Shown: in pieces, positions 17,605-26,395 of the stretch
How positions within the stretch are numbered: position 1 is the first letter of the stretch
How the letters are laid out: each line of letters starts with the position of its first letter
Source of the DNA: Acetobacterium wieringae
GTDB lineage: Bacteria; Bacillota; Clostridia; Eubacteriales; Eubacteriaceae
Reading direction: 5' to 3'
Assembly (NCBI RefSeq): GCF_001766835.1
Contig: NZ_LKEU01000035.1
Span: 1-64,000 of the forward strand
DNA: 64,000 bases
Made by a program: the position numbers and the translations under genes
The notes under the pieces: generated by a model
Database searches by the model: none
Told to the model about the DNA's origin: nothing
What the model saw: the letters and a program-made list of their open reading frames with translations, nothing else

Positions 17605-18639
17605 ATGGAACTTAACGCACGTAAAAAGAAAATATTAGAAGTGATCATCCGTGACTACATCAATACCGCCGAGCCGGTTGGCTCCCGGACGCTTTCAAAA
17701 AGATGTAATTTGGGTATCAGTCCGGCCACCATTCGAAATGAGATGGCTGATCTTGAAGAACTGGGTTTTCTGGTTCAACCCCACACCTCTTCGGGACGGA
17801 TTCCAACCCAGCAAGCCTATCGTTATTACGTTGATGAAATTATGGAGATCCAAAAACTTGAGAAGATGATCCGGACGGATATTCATCGCGGTTTTCTGGA
17901 TCATACCACTGAACTGGGACCGACGATGTCGCATACTGCTCAGGTTTTGTCGCAGCTAACCAACTATACAGCAGTCGTTCTGGCGCCTCGAGTTACAAAT
18001 TTTAACTGTAAACATGTCCAAATTGTTTCTTTAATTAAAAACAGGGTACTTATGGTAGTAGTGACCCAGGAGGGCATGGCTAAAAACATTGAGGTAACCC
18101 TTTCCCAGGAGGTTGATACCATCCTGGCGCTGAAGCTTTCCAATGTGATTAATGGATTTTTAAAAAATACCGTTCTCAGTGAGATGAGTTCGGATTTAAT
18201 CGATCAAATTCAGGAATTGTCCCCGGCGGAAAGTAAATTGATCCATGAGATTATCCCGCATCTAAAAAAAGCCTTGATGGAGGACGCTTCGGAGGTTCAC
18301 TCCACCGGATTAACCAATCTATTTAATTATCCGGAGTTCAGTGACGTCAATAAGATTAAGCAATTGATCAATATTGTTCAGGAAAAGCAGGTGCTCTCAG
18401 AAATGATGGCATCCAAGGATGGCAATCAGGTCATTCGGATAAAAATAGGGAGTGAAAATGACAATGAAAATCTTAAAGACTTCAGCATTATTACTTCCAC
18501 CTACGAGTTGGATGGCGAAATGATGGGCGCCTTTGGCGTAATCGGACCCACCCGGATGAACTATGACAATGTGTCGTCGGTTCTTAACTATATCCGCAAT
18601 GAGTTAAATTTACATATCTCAAATTTATTAATGAAATAG
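17605..18639 (+). CDS. hrcA: Heat-inducible transcription repressor HrcA
   Basis: HrcA represses class I heat-shock genes by binding CIRCE; its folding depends on GroEL. The 344-residue product has the N-terminal winged helix (RKKKILEVIIRDYINTAEPVGSRTL, with ISPATIRNEMADLEELGFL and HTSSGRIPT), a central GAF-like dimer region, and the C-terminal end LNYIRNELN. Length is normal. It is the first gene of hrcA-grpE-dnaK; grpE starts 8 bp after its stop. The CIRCE site 15 bp upstream of the ATG shows autoregulation. Confidence 0.97.
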   Translation: MELNARKKKILEVIIRDYINTAEPVGSRTLSKRCNLGISPATIRNEMADLEELGFLVQPHTSSGRIPTQQAYRYYVDEIMEIQKLEKMIRTDIHRGFLDHTTELGPTMSHTAQVLSQLTNYTAVVLAPRVTNFNCKHVQIVSLIKNRVLMVVVTQEGMAKNIEVTLSQEVDTILALKLSNVINGFLKNTVLSEMSSDLIDQIQELSPAESKLIHEIIPHLKKALMEDASEVHSTGLTNLFNYPEFSDVNKIKQLINIVQEKQVLSEMMASKDGNQVIRIKIGSENDNENLKDFSIITSTYELDGEMMGAFGVIGPTRMNYDNVSSVLNYIRNELNLHISNLLMK

Positions 18640-18647
18640 GTGATTAG

Positions 18648-19220
18648 ATGATAAAAGAAGAGGAAATTAAAACAGAAACCGCTTTTGAAACAGATGAAGC
18701 GCTTTTAGATGAAGCAGAAACAGTAGCCGATGAGGCCGCAGCAGAGGAAACCGCAGAGACATCTCCGGAAGAGGTATTAAAGGAGATTGTAAAGGAGGAT
18801 GAGGCCGTCTTGAATCGCCTGATCAGACTTCAGGCTGATTTTGAGAATTTTAAAAAGCGGAGTCAAAAAGAAAAAACAGAAATGTATCAATTTGCATCAG
18901 AGAACTTTGCTACCAAGCTGTTGCCGGTAATGGATAATCTGGAGCGGGCGGAAGCCGCCTTAACCGATGCCAGCGAGGAAGCCAAAGGTTATATTGATGG
19001 ACTGGAAATGGTTTTTAAGCAGCTTAAGGATGTTCTCAAAGAAGAAGGACTGGAAGAAATTATCTGTGAAGGTCCCTTTGATCCCAATCTCCACCATGGC
19101 GTTGCTGTTGGTGAGGACGAAGAAAAAGAAGACCAGGAGATCATGGACGTATTCCAGAAGGGGTATAAATTCAAGGGCAAGGTAATCCGGCCAGCCATGG
19201 TTAAGGTTTGCAGCAAGTAG
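18648..19220 (+). CDS. grpE: Nucleotide exchange factor GrpE
   Basis: GrpE releases ADP from DnaK. The 190-residue protein has an acidic, alanine/glutamate-rich N-terminus, the long dimerisation helix with LQADFENFKKR, the four-helix region (LPVMDNLERA) and the C-terminal beta domain ending in GYKFKGKVIRPAMVKV. It lies between hrcA and dnaK in one transcription unit; a weak hairpin with a T-run in the 134 bp gap before dnaK may tune expression. Confidence 0.97.
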   Translation: MIKEEEIKTETAFETDEALLDEAETVADEAAAEETAETSPEEVLKEIVKEDEAVLNRLIRLQADFENFKKRSQKEKTEMYQFASENFATKLLPVMDNLERAEAALTDASEEAKGYIDGLEMVFKQLKDVLKEEGLEEIICEGPFDPNLHHGVAVGEDEEKEDQEIMDVFQKGYKFKGKVIRPAMVKVCSK

Positions 19221-19280
19221 CATTGCAGCAGCTTGCATTAAAAAATGAAATTATAATTAGCAATAGAATCATAAAGAATC

Positions 19281-19320
19281 AAAAATTCGCTGGTCTTATC
19301 ACCAGAAACGAGTTTTTATT
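19281..19320 (+). terminator. Possible leaky terminator or processing hairpin between grpE and dnaK
   Basis: CTGGT (19290) and ACCAG (19301) pair, and flanking AAAAATTCG and CGAGTTTTT can extend the stem across an AAA bulge. The stem is followed by TTTTTATTT. As dnaK has no clear promoter of its own, this probably attenuates rather than ends transcription. Confidence 0.4.
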
Positions 19321-19354
19321 TAAAAAATAGTAAACAATTCAGGAGGAAATAGAT

Positions 19355-21181
19355 ATGAGTAAAGAAAAAATTATCGGGATTGACTTAGGAACCACAAACT
19401 CTTGTGTAGCCGTATTAGAAGGCGGTGAAGCCGTCGTAATCCCTAATGCCGAAGGAAATAGAACGACCCCATCGGTTGTTGCTTTTGCCAAAGATGGTGA
19501 GCGACTGGTGGGACAGGTTGCCAAACGACAGGCAGTTACCAATCCGGATCGCACCATTTCGTCAATTAAACGGGATATGGGGACCGACCGTAAAGTAACC
19601 GTCGATGACAAAAGTTATACTCCTCAGGAAATTTCAGCCATGATTCTGCAAAAGCTTAAAGCGGATGCCGAAGCGTATCTGGGTGAAACTGTCAGTAAAG
19701 CAGTTATCACCGTACCGGCCTACTTCAGTGATGCCCAAAGACAGGCGACCAAAGATGCCGGACGGATTGCCGGTCTGGAAGTACTGCGAATTATCAATGA
19801 ACCAACCGCAGCAGCGCTGGCTTATGGTTTGGATAAAGATGCCAATGACAAAATTATGGTCTATGACTTGGGTGGTGGAACATTTGACGTATCCATTCTG
19901 GAACTGGGGGATGGCGTTTTCGAAGTAAAAGCAACCAATGGAAACAATCACCTGGGTGGTGATGATTTCGATCAGAAGATCATTGACTGGATGGCTTCTG
20001 AATTTAAGAAAAGTCATGGAATTGATCTTAAAAATGACAAAATGGCTCTGCAACGACTTAAAGAAGCAGCTGAAAAGGCCAAAATTGAATTATCGACGGT
20101 TATGAAATCAGATATTAATCTACCCTTTATCACCGCCACGGCAGAAGGTCCACAGCATTTGGAATTATCCCTGACCCGGGCAAAATTCGATGAGCTGACT
20201 TCAGATCTGGTTAAGAGCACCATTGGACCGGTTGAAAAAGCCATGAAAGATGCCGGCCTTTCTAAAAATGAATTGGATAAGGTAATTTTAGTTGGTGGCT
20301 CGACCCGAACCCCATCCGTACAGGATGCCGTTAAAAACATTACCGGTAAAGAAGCCTACAAAGGGATTAACCCGGATGAATGTGTAGCCATCGGAGCGGC
20401 GATTCAAGCGGGGGTATTAGCTGGTGAAGTTCATGACGTATTACTGCTTGATGTCACCCCATTATCTCTGGGAATTGAAACATTAGGTGGAGTATTCACC
20501 CGGTTGATCGATAGAAACACCACGATTCCGACCAAGAAAAGTCAGACATTCTCAACTGCAGCAGACAATCAAACGGCTGTTGACATCCATGTTTTACAGG
20601 GTGAACGAGAAATGTCCAAGGATAACAAGACATTGGGTCGCTTCCAATTAACCGGGATTCCAGCAGCACGACGAGGAATTCCACAAATTGAAGTAACCTT
20701 TGATATTGATGCCAATGGTATTGTCAATGTGTCCGCTAAAGACATGGGAACCGGTAAATCTCAAAATGTTGTTATCAAATCGACCACCAACATGAGTGAC
20801 GAAGAAATTGATAAAGCGGTTAAAGAAGCTGAACAACACGCTGAAGAAGATAAAAAAGTAAAAGCTTTGATAGAAGCTAAAAATATTGCTGATTCCACGA
20901 TCTATCAAACTGAACAGTCCCTGAAAGAAATGGAAGGTAAGGTTTCGGATGATGATAAGGCTAAGGTTGAAGCGGCGATTGCCGAACTGAAAACAGCCAG
21001 TGAAGGGGATGATGTGGAAGCCATTACAAAGGCAACCGAAGCATTAAATGAATCCTTCTACCCATTAGCTCAGAAAATGTATGAGCAAGCCGCTGCACAA
21101 CAGGCACCTGACGAACAGGAAACTACAGATCAGGGTGATGACGATGTTGTGGATGCTGAATATGAGGAAGTTAAAGAGTAA
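19355..21181 (+). CDS. dnaK: Chaperone DnaK (Hsp70)
   Basis: The 608-residue Hsp70 has the ATPase signatures [14 protein letters not shown] at the start, [16 protein letters not shown] and [14 protein letters not shown], the linker [18 protein letters not shown], the substrate-binding domain and a C-terminal tail ending in [11 protein letters not shown]. It folds proteins by ATP cycles with DnaJ and GrpE. AGGAGG lies 8 nt before the ATG. A strong terminator follows, so dnaJ is not a simple read-through partner; the dnaK-dnaJ gap also carries repeats. Confidence 0.98.
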   Translation: MSKEKIIGIDLGTTNSCVAVLEGGEAVVIPNAEGNRTTPSVVAFAKDGERLVGQVAKRQAVTNPDRTISSIKRDMGTDRKVTVDDKSYTPQEISAMILQKLKADAEAYLGETVSKAVITVPAYFSDAQRQATKDAGRIAGLEVLRIINEPTAAALAYGLDKDANDKIMVYDLGGGTFDVSILELGDGVFEVKATNGNNHLGGDDFDQKIIDWMASEFKKSHGIDLKNDKMALQRLKEAAEKAKIELSTVMKSDINLPFITATAEGPQHLELSLTRAKFDELTSDLVKSTIGPVEKAMKDAGLSKNELDKVILVGGSTRTPSVQDAVKNITGKEAYKGINPDECVAIGAAIQAGVLAGEVHDVLLLDVTPLSLGIETLGGVFTRLIDRNTTIPTKKSQTFSTAADNQTAVDIHVLQGEREMSKDNKTLGRFQLTGIPAARRGIPQIEVTFDIDANGIVNVSAKDMGTGKSQNVVIKSTTNMSDEEIDKAVKEAEQHAEEDKKVKALIEAKNIADSTIYQTEQSLKEMEGKVSDDDKAKVEAAIAELKTASEGDDVEAITKATEALNESFYPLAQKMYEQAAAQQAPDEQETTDQGDDDVVDAEYEEVKE

Positions 21182-21203
21182 GAATTGCCAGAAACCGGCA
21201 AAA

Positions 21204-21235
21204 ACCAGTGGCAGCCAAGGCTGCCACTCTTTTTC
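21204..21235 (+). terminator. Terminator after dnaK
   Basis: GTGGCAGC, loop CAAG, GCTGCCAC, then TCTTTTTC. Confidence 0.85.
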
Positions 21236-21460
21236 GTGGAGGCAACGAGCCAAGCGCAAGCGCGCCTGCAGTTGGCGACTGCCTGCAAACGGCTCAAAAT
21301 GTGGGTGAGCGTTTTGAAAAGTTTCGTGGAGGCAATTGTAGGGGCGATCTGTGATCGCCTGGAGCGTGGATCAAGAAACTGACGTTTATGCGCGGGCGAT
21401 CGCGGATCGCCCCTACGGACCATGATTTGCAGATTGTTGAAATAGACGCTCCACGAAAAA
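21233..21460. repeat. Composite repeat element between dnaK and dnaJ
   Basis: A TTTCGTGGAGGCAA start at 21233 is repeated directly at 21322, and an inverted copy (CGCTCCACGAAA) lies near 21448. Inside are a GAGCC...GGCTC inverted repeat (21246-21294) and a full GTAGGGGCG...CGCCCCTAC module (21338-21416). No gene is supported here; the open frames seen are products of the repeats. Confidence 0.55.
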
Positions 21461-21464
21461 AGAC

Positions 21465-21493
21465 TTTAACTCTGCTGTTCAAAAAGGTATAAT
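21465..21493 (+). promoter_or_regulatory. Probable dnaJ promoter
   Basis: TTTAAC, a 17 bp spacer and a perfect TATAAT at 21488-21493, about 50 bp before the dnaJ start and just after the repeat element. No CIRCE site is present here. Confidence 0.6.
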
Positions 21494-21542
21494 AAGTAGT
21501 TGTTTAGTTGGTGTTTAGGATTCAAAAGAGGTGAGAGTATTT

Positions 21543-22715
21543 ATGAGTGAAAAAAGAGATTACTACGAGGTGCTGGGGGTCGGTAAAGACTCCAGTCCGG
21601 ATGAGATAAAAAAAGCATACCGAAAAAAAGCCATGGAGTTCCATCCGGACAAAAATCCGGGGAATGCTGAAGCTGAAGAAAAGTTCAAGGAAGCCAATGA
21701 AGCCTATGAAATTCTAAGTGATGCCGATAAGAAAGCCCGCTATGATCAATATGGTCACGCCGGGGTTGATCCCAATGCTGGTTTTGGCGGCGGTGGCGGC
21801 GGATTTTCCGGTGGTTTTGGTGGTTTTGAGGATATCTTTGGCGATATTTTCAGCGCCTTTGGCGGCGGCGGTGGGTTTAGCGGCGGCCGTGGTGGTCGAC
21901 GTTCCAACCGGGGCTCTGACATGAAGATCAGTATTAATCTGTCTTTCCATGAAGCCGTTTTTGGCATCGAAAAGAAAATTAAGATTAAACGTAATGAAGA
22001 ATGTGGAAGTTGCGGCGGTTCTGGTGCTGAAAAAGGATCGACTTCAAAAACCTGTGACCAATGTGGCGGTTCGGGTCAGGTTTATGTCAGACAGCAGACG
22101 CCATTTGGAACAGTTCAACAGGTTCACACCTGTGACAAGTGTCATGGTGAAGGCAAAATCATTGATAAACCGTGTCCCACCTGTCATGGTTCCGGACTTG
22201 AATCCAAAGAACGCACCATTAGCATCAAAATTCCCGCTGGTGTCTATGACGGTTCAATTCTGCCACTGCGAGGTCAGGGCAACGCCGGGCCAAACCACGG
22301 CAGTGCCGGTGATCTGCTGGTGTATATAAGCGTTCGGGAAGACCCCTTATTTAAACGCAGCGATGACGATGTTTATTATGAACTGCCCATTACCTATGCC
22401 CAGGCGGCGTTGGGTGACAGCATTGTGGTACCGACCATTGACAGCAAAATCAAGCTTAAAATACCAGAAGGTACCCAAAACGGTAAGGTATTCCGACTTA
22501 AAGGAAAAGGGATACCCAATGTTAACGGCCGGGGTCGGGGGGATCAGTTTATTACTATTAAGGTGGAAGTACCCCGTAAGCTCAATCGTGAACAGCGTCA
22601 TGCATTAAACGAGTATGCCAAGGTAACCGGAGAAGACGCGCATCCGGAAGGGAAACGTTTCTGGTCTCGGGTTGAAGCCGAAGAAAAGGAAAATCATCCG
22701 AAAAAAGATGCCTGA
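21543..22715 (+). CDS. dnaJ: Chaperone DnaJ (Hsp40)
   Basis: DnaJ delivers substrates to DnaK and stimulates its ATPase. The J domain carries the HPD motif (FHPDKNPG); a glycine/phenylalanine-rich segment follows, then four zinc motifs ([32 protein letters not shown]) and the C-terminal substrate domain. The start at ATG 21543 ([12 protein letters not shown]) has GAGGTG about 9 nt upstream; an upstream GTG at 21531 would add four residues and overlaps the ribosome site. Length 390 is typical. Confidence 0.97.
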   Translation: MSEKRDYYEVLGVGKDSSPDEIKKAYRKKAMEFHPDKNPGNAEAEEKFKEANEAYEILSDADKKARYDQYGHAGVDPNAGFGGGGGGFSGGFGGFEDIFGDIFSAFGGGGGFSGGRGGRRSNRGSDMKISINLSFHEAVFGIEKKIKIKRNEECGSCGGSGAEKGSTSKTCDQCGGSGQVYVRQQTPFGTVQQVHTCDKCHGEGKIIDKPCPTCHGSGLESKERTISIKIPAGVYDGSILPLRGQGNAGPNHGSAGDLLVYISVREDPLFKRSDDDVYYELPITYAQAALGDSIVVPTIDSKIKLKIPEGTQNGKVFRLKGKGIPNVNGRGRGDQFITIKVEVPRKLNREQRHALNEYAKVTGEDAHPEGKRFWSRVEAEEKENHPKKDA

Positions 22716-22822
22716 TCATTTTCAGGCGACAAGTTCGAAAGCGCCCGCCAAGCATCATTTGATGTGTATAAGACAACACAACAATTGACGGTATGCCAAG
22801 GCGTATTAATCAAAAGTCAATT

Positions 22823-22848
22823 TATGCCGGAGAAATCCGGCATTTTTT
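22823..22848 (+). terminator. Terminator after dnaJ
   Basis: ATGCCGGA, GAAA loop, TCCGGCAT, then six T residues. Confidence 0.9.
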
Positions 22849-22849
22849 A

Positions 22850-22878
22850 GTTGACAAAGAAAAGCTGGAGGCATATAA
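22850..22878 (+). promoter_or_regulatory. Consensus sigma-A promoter for the Rrf2 regulator
   Basis: TTGACA, exactly 17 bp, TATAAT. It begins 2 bp after the dnaJ terminator and lies about 165 bp before the regulator's ATG. Confidence 0.85.
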
Positions 22879-23042
22879 TGAAAACAAAAAACATATAAAA
22901 CTGATATGAATTGAGTATGCGATATAAAAATGTGAGAAGTAGAATGCGGAAGGAAGAGGATTGAGACCACAAATCACCAGGCTTATGCGGGGATGTTGTC
23001 AGTGCTCAATTAAAACCACCGATTATCAGGAGAATACCGATT
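22879..23042 (+). other. Long leader between promoter and Rrf2 regulator gene
   Basis: About 155 nt of untranslated leader. It contains an ATTGAG/CTCAAT inverted repeat about 50 bp apart (22961-23013 region) but no riboswitch that I recognise and no convincing small gene. It may hold the regulator's own operator. Confidence 0.35.
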
Positions 23043-23477
23043 ATGAAAATATCAACTAAAGGGCGTTATGCGTTGCGGCTGATGCTGGATCTGGCGATTA
23101 ATAACACCGGGGAGTATATTCCCATCAAACGGATTGCTGAGCGTCAGGAAATTTCTGAAAAATATCTGGAACAGATTATTACCCAAATTTCCCGGGCGGG
23201 GTTTGTCCGGAGCGTCCGGGGTTCACAGGGCGGCTATCAGCTGGCCAATCCGCCGGAAGACTATACTGTAGGGATGATTTTGCGGCTGATGGAAGGGGAG
23301 TTATCTCCGGTTGCCTGCTTGGATGAACCGGGTGGCTGTGACCGGGCGGATCGTTGTGTTACAGTTGATGTCTGGCGGCAAATAAAAGAAGCAGTTGAAA
23401 ATGTGGTGGACAATATTACCCTGGCAGATCTGGTAAAGTCTTATAATGAAAAGGGCACCTGCGAGTATTTTATTTAA
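23043..23477 (+). CDS. Rrf2-family transcriptional regulator, IscR-like with three cysteines
   Basis: The 144-residue protein has the Rrf2 winged helix (MKISTKGRYALRLMLDLA, with ISEKYLEQIITQ and VRSVRGSQGGYQLA). Cysteines fall at residues 92, 99 and 105, close to the 92/98/104 trio that holds the [2Fe-2S] cluster in IscR, so an Fe-S-sensing role is likely. CymR-type regulators lack them. No isc or suf genes follow in this window; the next gene encodes a MOSC protein. It has its own promoter and a long leader. Targets are unknown. Confidence 0.88.
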   Translation: MKISTKGRYALRLMLDLAINNTGEYIPIKRIAERQEISEKYLEQIITQISRAGFVRSVRGSQGGYQLANPPEDYTVGMILRLMEGELSPVACLDEPGGCDRADRCVTVDVWRQIKEAVENVVDNITLADLVKSYNEKGTCEYFI

Positions 23478-23525
23478 ACACGATGAAGAGGCAATAAAAA
23501 TATATGAAAGAAGCAGGTGAACCAA

Positions 23526-23957
23526 TTGGGAAAGGTTAGCGCTGTTTATCGAAGCGTAAAAAAGGGTGAGCGCAATCGTCTGGATCAACCCGCTCTTTTT
23601 ATCCCGGGGTTTGGACTAGAGGGGGATCATCACGGTGGCCGGGATCAAAGACAGGTTTGTTTGTTTGGCCGTGATGACACCGATCAAATAAAAATAATTA
23701 ATGGGGCAGGTTTATGCACGGGGCGGTTTAATGAAAACATCACCACCGAGGGCATCGAGCTGTTTAAATTGCCGCTGGGTACCCGGGTAAAAATTGGCGA
23801 AACCATTCAGGAGATTACCCAGATTGGAAAAAAATGCTTTGGCTGTGAAATCGGTGATGAAAACGGAAAGTGCGTTTTGGCCAATGAGGTTGTCTTTACT
23901 GCTGTGATCGTAGGTGGCAATATAAAAGCTGGCGATACCATTGCAGTACTGGTGTAA
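23526..23957 (+). CDS. MOSC-domain protein
   Basis: A MOSC domain of about 144 residues. The sequence reads GLEGDHHGGRDQRQVCLF and later KCFGCEIGD, the latter holding the conserved cysteine that carries sulfur in this superfamily. MOSC domains deliver sulfur for molybdenum cofactor-related chemistry; small stand-alone members occur widely in acetogens. The start is ambiguous: TTG 23526 has AGGTGA 5 nt upstream, while GTG 23517 lies inside that ribosome site. It follows the Rrf2 gene by about 48 bp, probably in one transcript that ends at the strong hairpin after 23978. Confidence 0.82.
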   Translation: MGKVSAVYRSVKKGERNRLDQPALFIPGFGLEGDHHGGRDQRQVCLFGRDDTDQIKIINGAGLCTGRFNENITTEGIELFKLPLGTRVKIGETIQEITQIGKKCFGCEIGDENGKCVLANEVVFTAVIVGGNIKAGDTIAVLV

Positions 23958-23977
23958 ACTGTTTTGTGCAGTAACAT

Positions 23978-24017
23978 AAATGCCGCTGTTTTCGTTTTGG
24001 AAAACAGCGGCATTTTA
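23978..24017. terminator. Strong bidirectional terminator
   Basis: AAATGCCGCTGTTTTC pairs with GAAAACAGCGGCATTT across a 6 nt loop. It separates the MOSC gene from the convergent kinase gene. Confidence 0.92.
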
Positions 24018-24031
24018 GGTGTTGTTAATGA

Positions 24032-25288
24032 TTAAACCAGGTTTTTTAGCAACCGGGTGTAGTCGGTGATCGTCGTGTAGTTTCGATGGTTGAGCAGTAG
24101 CTCTTTAGAAATGTCCATGCCCAGTAGCGTCGGAACCAATCGGGCGGCTTCGGGCAGCCGCAGCAGATCGTAACAGATGCCCCGATTAGCCAGTCGTGAC
24201 ATCACATTGACACCGGTGTAGGCAAGGGCGTTTTGCAGCTGATCGGTGAGATAGCCTTCCACATCAAGTGTTTTTAAGCTGTAGCTTTCCTCCCGGTGGG
24301 CTTCCACCAGTTGGCGAAATTCCGTTTGGAAGGTGGTATAAAGATCGGTGATGGTATCTCGTAGATAGGCCTGAAAATCGGCTTTTTCCGGGGCGGATTT
24401 GGTGTCATCGCCAAACCAGGAAAGATAGTTCAGGGTCAGGCTGGCAGTCAGTCGGCCAAAATCCTGGGCCAGGGGACCGAAACCGGCAAATTCACCATCA
24501 ATGATGCGGACATCCGTTGCGCTGATCATGATGTTGGAGCTATGAAGATCAGTGTGGATCAGGCATTCCCGATCGTTAAGAAACTTGTCTTCCAGCCGCC
24601 TAAACTGAGCTTTAATCTGGGGATTTTCAACCAGTTCAGCCCGTTTTTCAGCGGTGCCAGGAATCATCTCCCGTTCCCAGGAAACGCCGATGTTTTCGTG
24701 GAAAAGGAAGGGCACCAGGGCAGTATATTCGGGGTTGACAAAGAAGCGTTCAACCTCGGATTTTTTATAATTGGTAAGATGCAGATTGGATGAGTAAAAT
24801 AGATTCCGGGCAAAAAAAGCGCCGATTTTTTCGGTGAAGTGCCCGTGTTTAACCATCCGGCACAGCTCAAATCGTAGCAGACTCAAATCCATCAGATCTT
24901 CCATGACGATGATTCGATTGGGTTCGTCAAAAAGATAAATTTCTGGGCTGATGCCGGGATAAACCGAGTTCCAGAAAATCAGGGTGGCAATTTCAGAACG
25001 CATTCGGCCCAGATCCAGAGTCCAGCCTTCGGAATCGGTATCTTCGACGGTATTATTCTTTTCGTCTTCAATCCGAAACCGGGGCATCGAGAGCATTTGT
25101 TTCATGACCACTGATTTACCGGTTTGGTCATAGACGTGATAAATTAAATTGACAAAGCCTTCAATACTTTCCTTGACGGCGTGTAAATCCACCACGGTAA
25201 GGAAAGCATCAGCCGGAAAGATCGCTTTTTCTTTAAGGTAGTCGGCAACGCCTGCCACTGTTAAATTGCCATAGCTGTCATAGGTCAT
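24032..25288 (-). CDS. Methylthioribose-kinase-like protein (APH-fold kinase)
   Basis: The 418-residue protein has the phosphotransferase fold of choline and aminoglycoside kinases. The Brenner motif is HTDLHSSNIM (catalytic D and Mg-binding N) and the DFG-like loop reads IIDGEFAGFGPLAQDFG, which is closest to 5-methylthioribose kinase MtnK (IDxEFAxxGPxxxD). The N-terminus also has the MtnK-like VMKQ nucleotide lysine. MtnK phosphorylates methylthioribose in methionine salvage; relatives act on 5-deoxyribose. It is the third gene of a minus-strand group after eutS and eutP, separated from eutP by 100 bp carrying a repeat and a perfect palindrome. Substrate remains an inference. Confidence 0.75.
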   Translation of the reverse strand: MTYDSYGNLTVAGVADYLKEKAIFPADAFLTVVDLHAVKESIEGFVNLIYHVYDQTGKSVVMKQMLSMPRFRIEDEKNNTVEDTDSEGWTLDLGRMRSEIATLIFWNSVYPGISPEIYLFDEPNRIIVMEDLMDLSLLRFELCRMVKHGHFTEKIGAFFARNLFYSSNLHLTNYKKSEVERFFVNPEYTALVPFLFHENIGVSWEREMIPGTAEKRAELVENPQIKAQFRRLEDKFLNDRECLIHTDLHSSNIMISATDVRIIDGEFAGFGPLAQDFGRLTASLTLNYLSWFGDDTKSAPEKADFQAYLRDTITDLYTTFQTEFRQLVEAHREESYSLKTLDVEGYLTDQLQNALAYTGVNVMSRLANRGICYDLLRLPEAARLVPTLLGMDISKELLLNHRNYTTITDYTRLLKNLV

Positions 25289-25310
25289 GTTTTCACTTCC
25301 TTAATTTAAA

Positions 25311-25341
25311 TAGGGTGCGGGCGAACACGGTTCGCCCCTAC
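25311..25341. repeat. GTAGGGGCG-family repeat, short copy
   Basis: TAGGGTGCGGGCGAA and TTCGCCCCTA arms bracket CACGG. It lies between eutP and the kinase gene. Confidence 0.55.
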
Positions 25342-25344
25342 GAA

Positions 25345-25370
25345 GTATTAATCAATTAATTGATTAATAC
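25345..25370. repeat. Perfect 26 bp AT-rich palindrome
   Basis: A 13 bp half-site beginning GTATTAATCAATT is followed immediately by its exact reverse complement. It sits 18 bp after the eutP stop in the direction of transcription. It could be an operator or an RNA hairpin. Confidence 0.6.
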
Positions 25371-25388
25371 GATGCGGTGGTGATATCT

Positions 25389-25856
25389 TTATTTATTCCG
25401 GTGAGGTTCCATAAAATGATGGATGGCGGCTTCCAGTTCGGGGATGCCTTCGCCGGTATAGGAGCTGACCACATAGATGTGTTTGGGATTGATACCGGCA
25501 TAGATCAGCAGATTACGGCTACGCTTGATATTGCATTCACCCAGATCCGTTTTGGTGATCACCCCGATGGAGGGGATGTTATAGGTGTGAACGAAGTTCG
25601 GCGGTACGGCATTCTGAGGATCGACGCAGGAATTGACCAGGATCACCAGTCCGGCATCCATGGTGATATTGATGGCCTGACGTGAAAAAAACGGGAGTTC
25701 AATAAACTCCCCCGGGGTATCAATAAACTCGTCATAATATGTGACCATCTGGGTTTTGGAATACTTGAGTTCGTCTTCGCCCAGTCGTTGCATCAGGGTG
25801 GTTTTTCCGCTGCCGATTTTTCCGATGAGGGCCACCCGTTTTTTATTGCTGGCCAT
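25389..25856 (-). CDS. eutP: EutP/PduV-family microcompartment GTPase-like protein
   Basis: The 155-residue protein has a P-loop (GKIGSGKTTLMQRL), a DTPGEF switch-like motif and the TKTDL guanine-specificity motif (NKxD type), giving a small Ras-like fold. EutP/PduV proteins accompany bacterial microcompartments; acetate kinase activity has been reported for EutP and a shell-surface role for PduV. The gene starts 4 bp after the eutS stop with no obvious ribosome site of its own, so translation is probably coupled to eutS. Confidence 0.88.
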   Translation of the reverse strand: MASNKKRVALIGKIGSGKTTLMQRLGEDELKYSKTQMVTYYDEFIDTPGEFIELPFFSRQAINITMDAGLVILVNSCVDPQNAVPPNFVHTYNIPSIGVITKTDLGECNIKRSRNLLIYAGINPKHIYVVSSYTGEGIPELEAAIHHFMEPHRNK

Positions 25857-25860
25857 TGAT

Positions 25861-26211
25861 TTAAGAGTAGGTAATTTTAGGAATGTCGAAACCTAAAATA
25901 TGATTAAGGGTATTAAGGATTTCGGTCACGGCGGCCTTCACATCAGAGACCCGACCAGTGATGACCAGAGAACCACTGAAACGATCAAGAAATCCGATTT
26001 CGACCGGAGCAGCCTTGGTGGCAGCATCAGCGGCAATGATGGCCGCTTCGCTGGGCGTAATGGTTAAAATGCCAATGGCATCAGCATTTTCATCGTCTAA
26101 GCCCAATTTAATATAGATTTCATTTTTGGGTTTGGCAATAATGTGGGCCAGGGTTACCTGTTTACCGGGAACGTATTCCTGAATGGTGCGTTTTTTCTTT
26201 TCAGTTTCCAT
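25861..26211 (-). CDS. eutS: Microcompartment shell protein EutS/PduU type
   Basis: The 116-residue protein is a circularly permuted BMC-domain hexamer subunit. Family-typical segments are [17 protein letters not shown] near the start, [18 protein letters not shown] and [15 protein letters not shown]. EutS/PduU form minor shell tiles capped by a beta-barrel. The open frame extends upstream to 26253, but the ATG at 26211 has AAGGTGA 6 nt away and matches the family start. No other shell gene is present in the window, so this tile must work with a shell encoded elsewhere. Confidence 0.93.
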   Translation of the reverse strand: METEKKKRTIQEYVPGKQVTLAHIIAKPKNEIYIKLGLDDENADAIGILTITPSEAAIIAADAATKAAPVEIGFLDRFSGSLVITGRVSDVKAAVTEILNTLNHILGFDIPKITYS

Positions 26212-26244
26212 CGTGTCACCTTTTCTATCTGTATTTTTGTTTGA

Positions 26245-26263
26245 GTCTAACAATTGTCGGTAT
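26245..26263. repeat. Fragment of the 98 bp palindromic repeat
   Basis: GTCTAACAATTGTCGGTA matches the right end of the full repeats. The rest of the element is missing, so it is a remnant. Confidence 0.6.
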
Positions 26264-26395
26264 TGTTTTTTTTATCTAGAGATAACTTTGAATTAATTTA
26301 AGTATGGCCATTATAGCATTAATCGGGAACCGGTTACATCGATTAACGATATTTTACAGAAAGCTGGCAAAAAATTTCTGTACCCGCACTGTGCC

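Noticed and set aside
21714..21967. Several overlapping frames in the glycine-rich part of dnaJ
   Set aside because: They are frames through GGC/GGT repeats of the G/F-rich region and are explained by dnaJ.
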